From Sphingopyxis sp. OPL5 (GTDB lineage: Bacteria; Pseudomonadota; Alphaproteobacteria; Sphingomonadales; Sphingomonadaceae), in contig NZ_CP060725.1 in the NCBI RefSeq assembly GCF_003797775.2, positions 372,001 through 436,000 of the forward strand: DNA of 64,000 nucleotides, in the 5' to 3' direction. Shown here piece after piece: positions 7,441 through 15,881 of this stretch (its first letter is position 1; every line of letters starts with the position of its first letter). The notes below the pieces were generated by a model. That model saw nothing but the letters and a program-made list of their open reading frames with translations. It made no database searches and was not told the origin of the DNA. Position numbers and translations under genes: made by a program.

Positions 7441-7824
7441 TCACAGCTCCGACGAGGCACAAGCCGTGCATTGAGCGAGAATGATCTGCCAACAGTCGCC
7501 CTGCTGCTTCCAGAGCCGGAGATAGGCAAAAGTCCCGAAGAAAGCCGCGCCACCATAGGTTCCCGCGACATCGGCCGTTACGACGACGCTCGCCACGTCG
7601 CCGTGGGACCAAATGCGGCGGTCGCCGCGAAAATCGAGTGAACTCAGGTCGAGCAGGCCCGAACGGTGCGCCGCTATATCACCCTCCCGCGATCGCCTGA
7701 CCCCCTGTTGATCGACGAAGATCATGTCCTCCGCAAGCAGCCGCTCCAGTGCCTCGACATCGCCGGCCAGCATCGCAGCCCGCAGCTCTTCTTCGCACCT
7801 CGCAATCGCCTCGATCAGCGGCAT
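7441..7824 (-). CDS. SnoaL/NTF2-like (DUF4440) protein
   Basis: The 127-residue protein matches the cone-shaped NTF2-like fold in pattern: helical start (AIARCEEELRAAMLAGDVEALERLLAEDM), then FVDQQGVRRSREGDI and several beta strands (VTADVAGTYGGAAFFGTFAYLRLWKQQGDCWQII). DUF4440 members bind small ligands or act as small enzymes; no catalytic residue can be assigned. It lies 60 nt after the oxidase operon on the same strand and may be its last gene. Confidence 0.7.
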   Translation of the reverse strand: MPLIEAIARCEEELRAAMLAGDVEALERLLAEDMIFVDQQGVRRSREGDIAAHRSGLLDLSSLDFRGDRRIWSHGDVASVVVTADVAGTYGGAAFFGTFAYLRLWKQQGDCWQIILAQCTACASSEL

Positions 7825-7884
7825 CCATCCTACTCCCGAATCTGGCCGCCGGCCCGATCCGGCGCGGCCCTCGTTCCCGCCGTC

Positions 7885-8175
7885 CTATCGATCAACGAGC
7901 AGGATGGGCAAATATTGAAAGACGATACCGAGCCCGCCGAACGCCAGCGCCAGCATGGCGGCACGCCGTCGCCACCGCGCGAAGGGATCGCCGGGCGTTT
8001 TTTGCCGCACCGCTACGAACATCCATGCCACGCCGCCGAGAATAACCAAGGTAAAGAGCGATGCCGCGAGGCGTATGCCAGGTCCGCTGCCTCCGAACTC
8101 GGCGAGGAGGTAGAGGAGGAAGAAATGTACGGCCCACAGGACGAGACCGCCCATCATGATGAACCAACTCTTCAT
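7885..8175 (-). CDS. Small three-helix membrane protein of the oxidase operon
   Basis: This 96-residue protein has three hydrophobic segments (about 5-24, 35-54, 74-92). Its start overlaps the stop of the fused oxidase subunit I+III gene by four bases. Small membrane proteins at this position are usual in caa3/aa3 operons, sometimes as subunit IV or assembly factors, but the sequence has no motif that settles this. Co-expression with the oxidase is very likely; a direct role is an inference. Confidence 0.65.
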   Translation of the reverse strand: MKSWFIMMGGLVLWAVHFFLLYLLAEFGGSGPGIRLAASLFTLVILGGVAWMFVAVRQKTPGDPFARWRRRAAMLALAFGGLGIVFQYLPILLVDR

Positions 8176-10703
8176 CCGCCAGCGCCGACCAGTCGCGAGA
8201 CGAGTGCGCCCGTCACCCCCTGTGCCGCGGTGTAGACGAGAAAGAGCATCGCGAGGTCGATGCTGTTGTTCCTAGGCTGCGGGACAAGGCCCCGCACAGC
8301 ACGCGCCGCGCAGTAAAGCGCCATCAAGATTGCAATCGCCGCTGCGCATGCCTGAAGGGCCAGCAGCGCATAGACGACAGCCCCCTGCCCGCTCGCAGTG
8401 GGATCAAGTTCGCTACTCGACCAACTCACGTAATCCATTCCAAGCGCCGCACCCGAAACCGCCGCGGACAAAAGAAGCGCGAATACCGACCAGAAGGGCG
8501 AGCGTCGAAGGCATGCGCGTGCCGTGAGCGCGAGACCGATTGCGACAGCGTAGAGCCCCAGGATCGATATCGCCTCGCCGAGGGGCGGCGGCGGCCGCCA
8601 GAAGCCCGGCTGGTTCGAGGACAGGAAGGCAAGGCTGAACAGCGCCATGAGAAAGATCATGCCCATCACGACAAGCAGGATGACCATCGCCCACCAGCCA
8701 TGGCTCGACGGCCCGGTAACGTAGGTCGGGACGCGGATGTCTGCGCCAATGTCGACACCCTCGATTTCGACCGGCCGGTCGGTTTCCCAAAGCCATCGCA
8801 GTACCGAGATCACCGCGAGCACGCCGCTCACCCATGCGAACATATAGGCCTGCACCGTCAGCGCGAGGAAGAAGCCCGCAGTAAAGATCGCGGCGGCGAA
8901 GGGCCATGGCGACGGCCCCGGCATGATCTGCAGATATTGGGGCTCGGCGAGCAGCGGACTGGTGACGATCGTCTCGCGAAGGCCCGTCGCCGAGCGCGGC
9001 AGGAAATAGCGCCCCTCCTCGACCTCATCCGCGAGCGCAGGATCGTCCCACAAGGGCTCGCGGCTCGTGACGACCGGGATCGAGCGCGTCGAATAGAGCT
9101 CGCTCGGCAACCATTCGAGCGTGCCGCCGCCATACACATTTCCGGCATTGCCCTCGCCCGGCGCGAGCCGGAAATTGCGCGCCAGGTCGACGAGGAAGAG
9201 GAGCACACCGAGACCGATCATGAAGGCGCCGACCGTCGAGACCAGATTGGGCAGATCGAGACCTTGCCCCGGCAGATAGGTGTAGACGCGGCGCGGCATG
9301 CCCTGCAGCCCCGCCAGATGCATCGGCAGGAAAGCGACATTCATGCCGATGAACATGAGGCCGAACACCCATTTCGCGAGCCGCTCCGACAGCGCCCGCT
9401 TGCTCACCATCGGAATCCAGTAATAGAAGGCCGCAAACAGCGGAAAGACCATGCCGCCGATCAGGACATAATGGAGGTGCGCGACGATGAAATAGCTATC
9501 GTGCGCCTGCCAGTCGAAGGGCACCATCGCTACCATCACACCCGTCAGACCCCCCGTCACGAAAATGACGATGCTGCCCATCACGAAGAGGCCGGGCGCA
9601 TTGAACTTCGGCTTGCCGATCGCGAGCGTCGCGATCCACGAGAAGACCTGGATGCCCGCCGGCACGCTGACCGCCATCGAGGCGGCCGAGAAGAAGCCCG
9701 TGGTCATCGGCGGCATGCCGGTGGTGAACATATGATGCGCCCACACGCCGAAACTGATGAAACCCGTCGCGATCATCGCAAGGACGATGAGCCGGTAGCC
9801 AACGAGCCTCTCGCCCGCGACGGTCGCGACGATCATGCTCATCATCCCGGCGGCGGGCAGGAAGATGATATAGACCTCGGGGTGACCGAAGAACCAGAAG
9901 AGATGTTGCCAGAGCAAGGGGTCTCCGCCGCGCGTCGCGTCGAAGAAGGGCCAGCCGAACGCGCGCTCGATCTCGAGCAGCAAGGTGCCGAGAATGATGC
10001 TCGGAAAGGCGATCACGATCATCACTGCGAAGACGAGCATCGCCCAGGCGAAGATCGGCATCCTGTCGAGGCGCATGCCGGGCGCGCGCGTCCGCAGCAC
10101 GCCGACGATGATCTCGATCGCCCCCGCGATCGCGCTGATCTCGATGAAGCCGATGCCGAGCAGCCAGAAGTCGGTGTTGATTCCCGGCGAATAGGCCTTG
10201 GACGTGAGCGGCGGATACATGAACCAGCCGCCGTCGGGCGCGAGCCCGACGAAGATCGAAGCGAAAAAACAAAGTCCGCCGACGGCATAGGCCCAGAAGG
10301 CATAGGCGGACAGCCGCGGGAACGGCAGATCGCGCGCCGCGAGCATCTGCGGGAGCAGGAGCACGCCTGCCGCCTCGACCGCGGGCACCGCGAAGAGGAA
10401 CATCATCACCGTGCCGTGCATGGTGAAGACCTGATTATAGGTGCCCTGCGGCAGGATCTCGAGCATCGGCGCGGCGAGTTGCGCACGCATGAGCAGCGCG
10501 AGCACCCCCGCCATCAGGAAAAAGAGAAAGGCGGTTCCGAGATAATAGATGCCGATGTAATTATTGTTGACCGCGAACAGATATTCCCAGCCCTTGGGCT
10601 TGCACCAGATACGGCGGAGGTCCTCTTCCTCTTCCCTCGGTCGCTCGTCCCGGGTCGGGAAGCGGTCATAAAGCGCGGGATCGAAGCCCGTTTCCGATCT
10701 CAT
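8172..10703 (-). CDS. ctaD: Cytochrome c oxidase, fused subunits I and III
   Basis: The 843-residue protein joins subunit I (about 1-540) to a subunit III-like part (about 640-843). Haem and copper ligands are present: H96 (MHG), H274 and Tyr278 (HPEVY), H323/H324 (AHH), H409 and H411 (AHLHYV). The D-channel Asp (D125) and Glu276 are kept. The K-channel Lys is not: the usual PTGIK reads PAGIQ (Q352), and the Asn after the D-channel Asp is Ser. It is the terminal oxidase that reduces O2 and pumps protons, in the inner membrane. Genes overlap on both sides (ATGA). Confidence 0.9.
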   Translation of the reverse strand: MRSETGFDPALYDRFPTRDERPREEEEDLRRIWCKPKGWEYLFAVNNNYIGIYYLGTAFLFFLMAGVLALLMRAQLAAPMLEILPQGTYNQVFTMHGTVMMFLFAVPAVEAAGVLLLPQMLAARDLPFPRLSAYAFWAYAVGGLCFFASIFVGLAPDGGWFMYPPLTSKAYSPGINTDFWLLGIGFIEISAIAGAIEIIVGVLRTRAPGMRLDRMPIFAWAMLVFAVMIVIAFPSIILGTLLLEIERAFGWPFFDATRGGDPLLWQHLFWFFGHPEVYIIFLPAAGMMSMIVATVAGERLVGYRLIVLAMIATGFISFGVWAHHMFTTGMPPMTTGFFSAASMAVSVPAGIQVFSWIATLAIGKPKFNAPGLFVMGSIVIFVTGGLTGVMVAMVPFDWQAHDSYFIVAHLHYVLIGGMVFPLFAAFYYWIPMVSKRALSERLAKWVFGLMFIGMNVAFLPMHLAGLQGMPRRVYTYLPGQGLDLPNLVSTVGAFMIGLGVLLFLVDLARNFRLAPGEGNAGNVYGGGTLEWLPSELYSTRSIPVVTSREPLWDDPALADEVEEGRYFLPRSATGLRETIVTSPLLAEPQYLQIMPGPSPWPFAAAIFTAGFFLALTVQAYMFAWVSGVLAVISVLRWLWETDRPVEIEGVDIGADIRVPTYVTGPSSHGWWAMVILLVVMGMIFLMALFSLAFLSSNQPGFWRPPPPLGEAISILGLYAVAIGLALTARACLRRSPFWSVFALLLSAAVSGAALGMDYVSWSSSELDPTASGQGAVVYALLALQACAAAIAILMALYCAARAVRGLVPQPRNNSIDLAMLFLVYTAAQGVTGALVSRLVGAGG

Positions 10704-11647
10704 TTGAGCGAGACCAGATAGGCGGTGAGCGCCTGCAGTTCCTCGCCGCTGAACTGGTGATAGGCGGGCATACGGTTCGCGGGCTTGATCGCCTGGCTGT
10801 CGGCGACCCAGCCCGCCATCGTCCCCGGATTATTGGGCAATATGCCCGCGCCCAGCGTCCTGCGCGAGCCGACATGCGTCAGATCCGGACCGGCAAGCCC
10901 GCGCGCCGGCGTGCCGCGGATCGTGTGACAGGCGGCGCAGCCGCTCGAGAGAAAAAGTGCAAGCCCCTCGCCGCCGGCGCCTTGCGACGGGAGCCGCGAA
11001 GCCTGCCACCGCGCAAAGTCCGCCGGGGTGTGGGCCACCACCACAAACCCCATCAGCGCGTGCGGGCCGCCGCAATATTCGGCGCATTGCCCCTTGTAGA
11101 TACCCGGCGCATCGGCCTCGATCAGCAGGCGATTGGTGCGCCCCGGGATCATGTCCATCTTACCGCCAAGCCGCGGCACCCAGAAGCTATGGATGACGTC
11201 GGCCGCCTCGAGTTCGAGCAGGACGGGCTGTCCTATCGGAATGTGGAGTTCGTTCGCATCGCGCAGCGTCTCGCGGCCTTGTCCGTCCTGATAATGGACG
11301 CGCCACCACCACATCTCGCCGATGACCTTGACGCGCATGGCGCCTTCGGAAACGCGCGCCGCCGAAAGCGAACTGGTGAGCATGAGGCCCCACACGAGCA
11401 GACCAGTGAGCACGACCGAGGGAAACGCAAATCCCAGAATCCAGATCGCCTTCTCGCCGCCGAGCCGGGTCTTGAGCCGAGGCGATCCGCGCAGCGCGAT
11501 CCAGAGTGCGCCAAGCACGATCGCCAATATCACGGTTCCGCCAGCAAGCAGCACCCAGGCAAGCAGGGTCACGGGCTCCGAATAGGGGCCGGCAGGATCG
11601 AGCACGGCGGGCGGCCAGCCTTCCGAAGGCAGCGTTCGCTCAGTCAT
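10700..11647 (-). CDS. ctaC: Cytochrome c oxidase subunit II with fused cytochrome c
   Basis: The 315-residue protein has two membrane helices (about 27-52 and 68-92), then the CuA cupredoxin domain with H153, C188, E190, C192, H196 and M199 (CAEYCGGPH-x-x-M). A C-terminal cytochrome c domain carries C237-x-x-C240-H241 and a likely Met ligand in NRMPAY. The fusion defines a caa3-type oxidase. It takes electrons from cytochrome c at the periplasmic side and passes them to subunit I. It overlaps the subunit I gene by four bases and the upstream cytochrome gene by eight. Confidence 0.92.
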   Translation of the reverse strand: MTERTLPSEGWPPAVLDPAGPYSEPVTLLAWVLLAGGTVILAIVLGALWIALRGSPRLKTRLGGEKAIWILGFAFPSVVLTGLLVWGLMLTSSLSAARVSEGAMRVKVIGEMWWWRVHYQDGQGRETLRDANELHIPIGQPVLLELEAADVIHSFWVPRLGGKMDMIPGRTNRLLIEADAPGIYKGQCAEYCGGPHALMGFVVVAHTPADFARWQASRLPSQGAGGEGLALFLSSGCAACHTIRGTPARGLAGPDLTHVGSRRTLGAGILPNNPGTMAGWVADSQAIKPANRMPAYHQFSGEELQALTAYLVSLK

Positions 11648-12005
11648 CGAGGCTCAGCAGCCAGGCGGCGATATCGTCGGCTTCGGCTTTTTTCATCGGT
11701 ATCGCGGGCATTGCGGTCCCCGGCGCCATCGCCGGCGCGTCGGTGACGAAGGCGGCAAGCAGCGGCGCGCGATTGGGCAGTTCGCCCGCGATCAGCGGGC
11801 GCGCGCCGAAGCCCGCGAGCGGCGGTCCCACGCGCCCTTTCGGCCAGGCGATCCCGGGCATGGCATGGCAGGCGCCGCAACCGAGCCGCGACGCCGCATC
11901 GCGCCCGCGCGCTACGGCGGCGGGGTCGGCAGGTGGCGTTTCAACCGGGGCGGGCGCGCAGGCGCCGAGCAGCATCAAGACCGAAATCGCAGCGCCCCCT
12001 TTCAT
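11640..12005 (-). CDS. Lipoprotein cytochrome c, first gene of the oxidase operon
   Basis: The 121-residue protein begins with a lipoprotein signal (lipobox LGAC, Cys16) and carries one haem site CGACH, with a later MPAIPM offering the axial Met. It is a small class I cytochrome c tethered to the membrane and is the probable electron donor to the CuA site of the oxidase encoded directly downstream (eight-base overlap). A stress-type promoter motif in the divergent region places its -10 about 30 nt before this start. Confidence 0.85.
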   Translation of the reverse strand: MKGGAAISVLMLLGACAPAPVETPPADPAAVARGRDAASRLGCGACHAMPGIAWPKGRVGPPLAGFGARPLIAGELPNRAPLLAAFVTDAPAMAPGTAMPAIPMKKAEADDIAAWLLSLDD

Positions 12006-12032
12006 AGCCGTTCACCGTCCTCGTTTCGCTTT

Positions 12033-12062
12033 GGGAACCACCTCGCGCGGCCATTGGTTCCC
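12033..12062. promoter_or_regulatory. Palindromic divergent promoter of the cytochrome genes
   Basis: GGGAACCA at 12033-12040 and TGGTTCCC at 12055-12062 are perfect inverted repeats with a 14-base spacer. Each strand thereby carries GGAAC-N17-GGTT, an EcfG-like promoter. On the minus strand the -10 lies 30 nt before the oxidase operon start at 12005. On the plus strand it is only about 9 nt from the GTG at 12068, which would give a leaderless message. Confidence 0.5.
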
Positions 12063-12067
12063 GAAGC

Positions 12068-12802
12068 GTGCGCAAAGCCCCCCTCCTCCTCCTGTTCCTC
12101 CTGTCCGCATGCCAAGCGCCCGCGCCGCCCGATCGCTTCCGCGCGACGGGCGAGACGATCGCGATGAGCGGCGGCGATGCGGGCGCCGAAGCGGCCTGCT
12201 TCACCTGTCACGGGCTGCAGGGCGAAGGCGACGGGCGCGACGCGCCGCGCCTCGCCGGACTCGACGCGGGCTATCTCCACCGCCAGCTCGACGATTATGC
12301 GAACGGTCGCCGCGAGCATCCTGCGATGCGAGCAATCGCCCGCAAGCTCAGCGACAACGACCGCTCGAAGGTGTCGGCTTTCTACGCAGCGCGGCAGCCG
12401 GTAGCCTGGCCTGTCGAAGCCGGAATTCCGGCGGGCGCCCGCCTCTACGACGAGGGCGATCCCGCGCGGGGATTGCCGTCCTGCGCCTCGTGCCACGGTG
12501 TGGGCGGCGTGGGCGATGCCGCTAATCCGCCGCTGGCCGGTCAGCCCGCCGCCTATATCTCGGGTCAGCTTCGCGCGTGGCGCGAAGCGAAGCGCAACAA
12601 TGACCCGCTAGGCGAGATGCGCCGCGTCAGCCGTCTGCTCTCGTTCGCCGAGCTTGCGGCGGTGTCGCGTCATGCGGCGTCCTTTCCGCACCATCCTCCG
12701 GAAGCTCGGGCAACATCCCCCGCAGCACGTCGTGCCGATCCCAGAAATGATGTTTCAGAGCCGCGCCCACGTGCAGCGGGATCATCGCGACGAGGAGAAT
12801 GA
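12068..12802 (+). CDS. Di-haem cytochrome c4-like lipoprotein
   Basis: From GTG 12068 the frame encodes 244 residues. A lipoprotein signal (LLLLFLLSAC) precedes two class I cytochrome domains, with haem sites CFTCH near residue 43 and CASCH near residue 140, and Met-bearing MRAIARKLSDND and MRRVSRLLSF segments as usual in cytochrome c4. It should carry electrons in the periplasm, possibly to the divergent caa3 oxidase. The recognisable fold ends near 12690. The last 37 residues are Arg/Pro-rich and run antisense through the end of the convergent cytochrome b gene, so the true or ancestral stop may have been earlier. Confidence 0.8.
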   Translation: MRKAPLLLLFLLSACQAPAPPDRFRATGETIAMSGGDAGAEAACFTCHGLQGEGDGRDAPRLAGLDAGYLHRQLDDYANGRREHPAMRAIARKLSDNDRSKVSAFYAARQPVAWPVEAGIPAGARLYDEGDPARGLPSCASCHGVGGVGDAANPPLAGQPAAYISGQLRAWREAKRNNDPLGEMRRVSRLLSFAELAAVSRHAASFPHHPPEARATSPAARRADPRNDVSEPRPRAAGSSRRGE

Positions 12803-13289
12803 TCAGGAGCGCATGGATTCCCTCCGCCCAGTCGAGGATCCACCACTGAATACCCTTCTCCAGACTGTCGAACGGCATGTGCGGCCAGGGAAGGATTCCC
12901 GCCACCTCGAGCGGCTCGCCGCCGACCACCGACCACATCGCCCATCCCGAGAGCGGCAAACCGAAAAAGCAGACGTAAAAGAGTATGTGCGTCACATAGG
13001 CTGCGACCGTCTGCCAGCCCAGCCGGTCGGCATCGTTGATGGGACCCGGCACGATCATCCGCCAGATCGCGCGCAGCGCAGCAAGCACGAGCATCAGCAG
13101 GCCGAGTTCGGCATGAACCCGAAACGCCTCCAACTTGTCGCCGCCCGCATCGATGCGGCTCATGCGCCAGCCCCAGCCGAGCTGGAATAGGATGAGCGCG
13201 GCCATCGTCCAGTGGAATAGCTGCCCGACGGGCGAGTAGCGGCGGTCGGCGGCATAGCGCGCCGCCCACGCCTGGATCGCCTCGATCAT
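12627..13289 (-). CDS. Cytochrome b561-like membrane protein
   Basis: The 220-residue protein has four hydrophobic helices and the haem-binding His pattern of the bacterial b561/Ni-Fe hydrogenase cytochrome b family: H26 (LFHWTM), H59 (VHAELG), H159 (GIHALL) and H173 (PLHVGAALKHH). It should move electrons across or within the inner membrane. The ATG at 13289 overlaps the end of the ctaG gene. The core ends near 12710; its last 27 residues overlap antisense with the cytochrome c4-like gene. Confidence 0.82.
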   Translation of the reverse strand: MIEAIQAWAARYAADRRYSPVGQLFHWTMAALILFQLGWGWRMSRIDAGGDKLEAFRVHAELGLLMLVLAALRAIWRMIVPGPINDADRLGWQTVAAYVTHILFYVCFFGLPLSGWAMWSVVGGEPLEVAGILPWPHMPFDSLEKGIQWWILDWAEGIHALLIILLVAMIPLHVGAALKHHFWDRHDVLRGMLPELPEDGAERTPHDATPPQARRTRADG

Positions 13290-13999
13290 GCTGCCACCGG
13301 GGGCGGCTCGCCGAGGAGGCGCCAGCCGGTCCAGAGCGCCGCGCCGAGATAAAGAGCCGCGGCAGGAGCCCACATGATGAGCCCCGCCAGTTGCTGATCT
13401 TCGAGCGGCGCCAGCCCCCAGGCCATCGTCGTCGCGAGATGGGGCGCATAGAGAGGCGTGCCCGCGAAGGTGATGAGCGCCCCGAGCAGCCCCATCTGCA
13501 CCATCATGGCAAGCAGCAGGCCGATCGCGAGCGGCGGCGACGACGAGCGGAGCGAAGCCCAGAAGCCGAACGCGGTCGCGAGCAACGAAAGCTGCATCAA
13601 CCAGAAAGTGCCGTCACTCGCCAGCGCGAGAGCATAGGGCGCCGGCGCGTGCCAGATCCAGAATGCGAGAATGTGCGCGGCCGCCCATAGCGGCGCACCG
13701 CCGCGCGGCCGAAACCGCGGCAGGCCGAGCGCAAACAGCGGAGCCGCAACTGCGGTCAGGATGATATGGTGCGCGACGCGCACCGAGAAGAGCGCCGACG
13801 ACAGGGCGCATAGCGGCGACACGAACAGCAGCACGATCAGCGCGAACCCGGCCCAGAAGGGACCGCGCGCTTTCCATCGCCACGCCATCAGCGCCGCGGC
13901 GCCCAGCGCCGCGAGCAGCCCGGGATCGAGATTCCAGCGCAGCATCCAGTCAGCCGGGATCGGCGCGGGACCACAATAAGGAATCGAGGACGGATCCAT
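13286..13999 (-). CDS. ctaG: Cytochrome c oxidase assembly protein, CtaG/caa3 family
   Basis: The 237-residue protein has about seven hydrophobic helices and the family start YCGPAPIPADWMLRWNLDP, then VRVAHHIILTAVAAPLFALGLP and HLATTMAWGLAPLEDQQLAGLIMW. These conserved His- and Asp-containing segments are typical of the caa3_CtaG membrane family that helps insert copper into the oxidase. It is coupled to the b561 gene (ATGA) and sits close to the caa3 operon, which supports that role. An exact EcfG-type promoter lies only about 10 nt before the ATG. Confidence 0.85.
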   Translation of the reverse strand: MDPSSIPYCGPAPIPADWMLRWNLDPGLLAALGAAALMAWRWKARGPFWAGFALIVLLFVSPLCALSSALFSVRVAHHIILTAVAAPLFALGLPRFRPRGGAPLWAAAHILAFWIWHAPAPYALALASDGTFWLMQLSLLATAFGFWASLRSSSPPLAIGLLLAMMVQMGLLGALITFAGTPLYAPHLATTMAWGLAPLEDQQLAGLIMWAPAAALYLGAALWTGWRLLGEPPPVAA

Positions 14000-14008
14000 C
14001 CAATTGCC

Positions 14009-14034
14009 AACGTCGCGCCCGGCGCGCGGGTTCC
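14009..14034 (-). promoter_or_regulatory. EcfG-type promoter of the ctaG-b561 pair
   Basis: On the minus strand the sequence is GGAAC, 17 bases, CGTT. The -10 ends 9 nt before the ctaG ATG at 13999, so the transcript would be almost leaderless, or ctaG starts further in. Confidence 0.55.
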
Positions 14035-14091
14035 GGGAAACTATTGGGCGGTCGGCGCATTATCCAGACGGGGGCCTGCATGGAGATCAAT

Positions 14092-14538
14092 ATGGCAACG
14101 GCCCCATCGCCTCTCACCGACCCGCCCTATCGCCGACACGCGCCCCATCCGCTGCACGCCATTCTCCTCGCCTTTCCGGTCGCCCTGTTCAGCAGCGCGC
14201 TCCTTTCCGACATCACCTATCTCAACAGCGCCGAGATGCAGTGGAGCAATTTCTCGGCCTGGTTGATCACGGGCGGGCTGATATTCGGGGCTCCGGTGCT
14301 CCTGTGGTCCGCCATAGCCCTCGTCCGCCGCCGGAAGCTGCCCACGCGAACCCCCGCCCTCGCCTATTTCCTCCTGATCCTCATTATGTGGATCGCGGGC
14401 CTCGTGAACGCCTTCAAGCATAGCCAGGATGCCTGGAGTTCGGTCGGCACGACCGGCGTGACCCTCTCGGCCCTATCCACACTTGCAGCGATTGCCGCCG
14501 CCTGGCTTCTCCACGCAGCGAAGGAGCCCCGCGCATGA
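14092..14538 (+). CDS. DUF2231-type four-helix membrane protein
   Basis: The ATG at 14092 has GGAG six bases upstream and gives 148 residues. The protein starts with a short polar part (TDPPYRRHAPHPLHAILLAFPVALF), in which the HP-x-H-x-x-L motif is typical of DUF2231, followed by four hydrophobic segments. The family may bind haem at the conserved His residues, but this is not shown for this protein. Its stop overlaps the start of the sorbosone-dehydrogenase-like gene (ATGA), so the two form a membrane protein plus periplasmic dehydrogenase pair. Confidence 0.75.
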   Translation: MATAPSPLTDPPYRRHAPHPLHAILLAFPVALFSSALLSDITYLNSAEMQWSNFSAWLITGGLIFGAPVLLWSAIALVRRRKLPTRTPALAYFLLILIMWIAGLVNAFKHSQDAWSSVGTTGVTLSALSTLAAIAAAWLLHAAKEPRA

Positions 14539-15881
14539 ACCGCCAGACCTCCCTCGGCCTCGTCGCTGCGGCGGCGTTAGCGGCCGCGCTCGCCGGCTGC
14601 GGCAAAGGCGATGAAAAGCTCGACCAGACGGGCGCCAGCCCAAGCCTGCCGAAGATCGACGAGACGCTCGTCCCACCGATGAAAATCGCCAAGCCTGCAG
14701 GATGGAACGGCGAGCTTCCGACCGTTCCAGCCGGTTTCACGATCGTGCCGGTCGCGACGGACCTTAAGATCCCGCGCCAGATCCTCATCCTCCCAAATGG
14801 CGATATCCTCGTCGCCGAAGGGTCCGGCGGCCATGCGCCTAAGCTCCGCCCGAAGGATGTGATCGCGGGCTATATCAAGAGCCTCGGAAAATCCTCGGTA
14901 AAGGGCGGCGACCGCATCACCTTGCTGCGCGACGCGAATGGCGACGGCAAACCCGAACTTCGTACCAGCTTCATCGAGGATCTCGATGCGCCCTATGGCA
15001 TCGCGCTCGTCGGGAACAACCTTTATGTCGCCAATCAGGGTGCGCTGCTGCGCTTCGCCTACACGCCGGGCGCAACGCGCATCGCTGGCAAGGGCGAGGA
15101 AGTGACCAAGCTCCCGGCAGCGGTCAATCATCACTGGACGAAATCGCTCGCCGCGAGCGCGGACGGGTCGAAACTTTATGTCGGCATCGGCTCGAACAGC
15201 AATATCGGCGAGCGGGGAATGAGCATCGAGGAGGATCGCGCCGTCATTTGGGAGGTCGATGCCGCCACCGGCGCGAGCCGCATCTTCGTCTCGGGCATCC
15301 GCAACCCGACCGCCCTCGCCTTCGAGCCATCGTCGAACGTCCTCTGGGCGGTGGTGAACGAACGCGACGAGCTTGGCGCCGAGCTCGTACCCGATTATCT
15401 GACCTCGGTGCGCGAGGGCGCTTTCTACGGCTGGCCCTACAGTTATTGGGGACGCCATCCCGACCCGCGCGTTCATCCACAAAAGCCCGAGCTCGTCAGG
15501 ACCGCAGTCACTCCCGATTATGCGCTCGGTTCGCACGTCGCGCCGCTCGGGCTGAGCTTTGCGACCGAAGGCGGGCTACCGGGCTATGAGACGGGCGCCT
15601 TCGTTGGAGAGCATGGCAGCTGGAACCGCCAGACTCTCGCCGGCTACAAGGTCAGCTTCATCCCCTTCGCCAACGGACGTCCTGCCGGCAAGCCGAAGGA
15701 TTTCGTGACCGGCTTCATCAAGGACGGCAAAGCGCGCGGCCGCCCGGTCGGCGTCACCTGGGACCCGGCGCGCGGCGCGCTCTGGATCGCCGACGATCTC
15801 TCGAACACGGTGTGGCGCGTCACCGGACCTCGCGCGCTCGCGATGGGATCACCGGTCGCTGCTGCAGCCAGCAAAAGATAA
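14535..15881 (+). CDS. Sorbosone/glucose dehydrogenase-like PQQ lipoprotein
   Basis: The 448-residue protein has a lipoprotein signal (lipobox LAGC, Cys22) and a six-bladed propeller of the L-sorbosone/soluble glucose dehydrogenase family (GSDH). Visible blades include LKIPRQILILPNGDILVAEG, LDAPYGIALVGNNLYVANQ, VSGIRNPTALAFEP and FVGEHGSWNR with the conserved GEHGSWNR end motif. Such enzymes oxidise sugars or aldehydes with PQQ and pass electrons to the respiratory chain. It is coupled to the DUF2231 membrane protein, a plausible electron partner. The sugar is unknown. Confidence 0.82.
   Translation: MNRQTSLGLVAAAALAAALAGCGKGDEKLDQTGASPSLPKIDETLVPPMKIAKPAGWNGELPTVPAGFTIVPVATDLKIPRQILILPNGDILVAEGSGGHAPKLRPKDVIAGYIKSLGKSSVKGGDRITLLRDANGDGKPELRTSFIEDLDAPYGIALVGNNLYVANQGALLRFAYTPGATRIAGKGEEVTKLPAAVNHHWTKSLAASADGSKLYVGIGSNSNIGERGMSIEEDRAVIWEVDAATGASRIFVSGIRNPTALAFEPSSNVLWAVVNERDELGAELVPDYLTSVREGAFYGWPYSYWGRHPDPRVHPQKPELVRTAVTPDYALGSHVAPLGLSFATEGGLPGYETGAFVGEHGSWNRQTLAGYKVSFIPFANGRPAGKPKDFVTGFIKDGKARGRPVGVTWDPARGALWIADDLSNTVWRVTGPRALAMGSPVAAAASKR

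Noticed and set aside
8700..10721. 673-residue open frame on the plus strand opposite the oxidase subunit I gene
   Set aside because: It is an antisense shadow caused by GC-biased codons, full of Arg, His, Asp and Glu, without any domain, while the minus strand encodes a clear oxidase.
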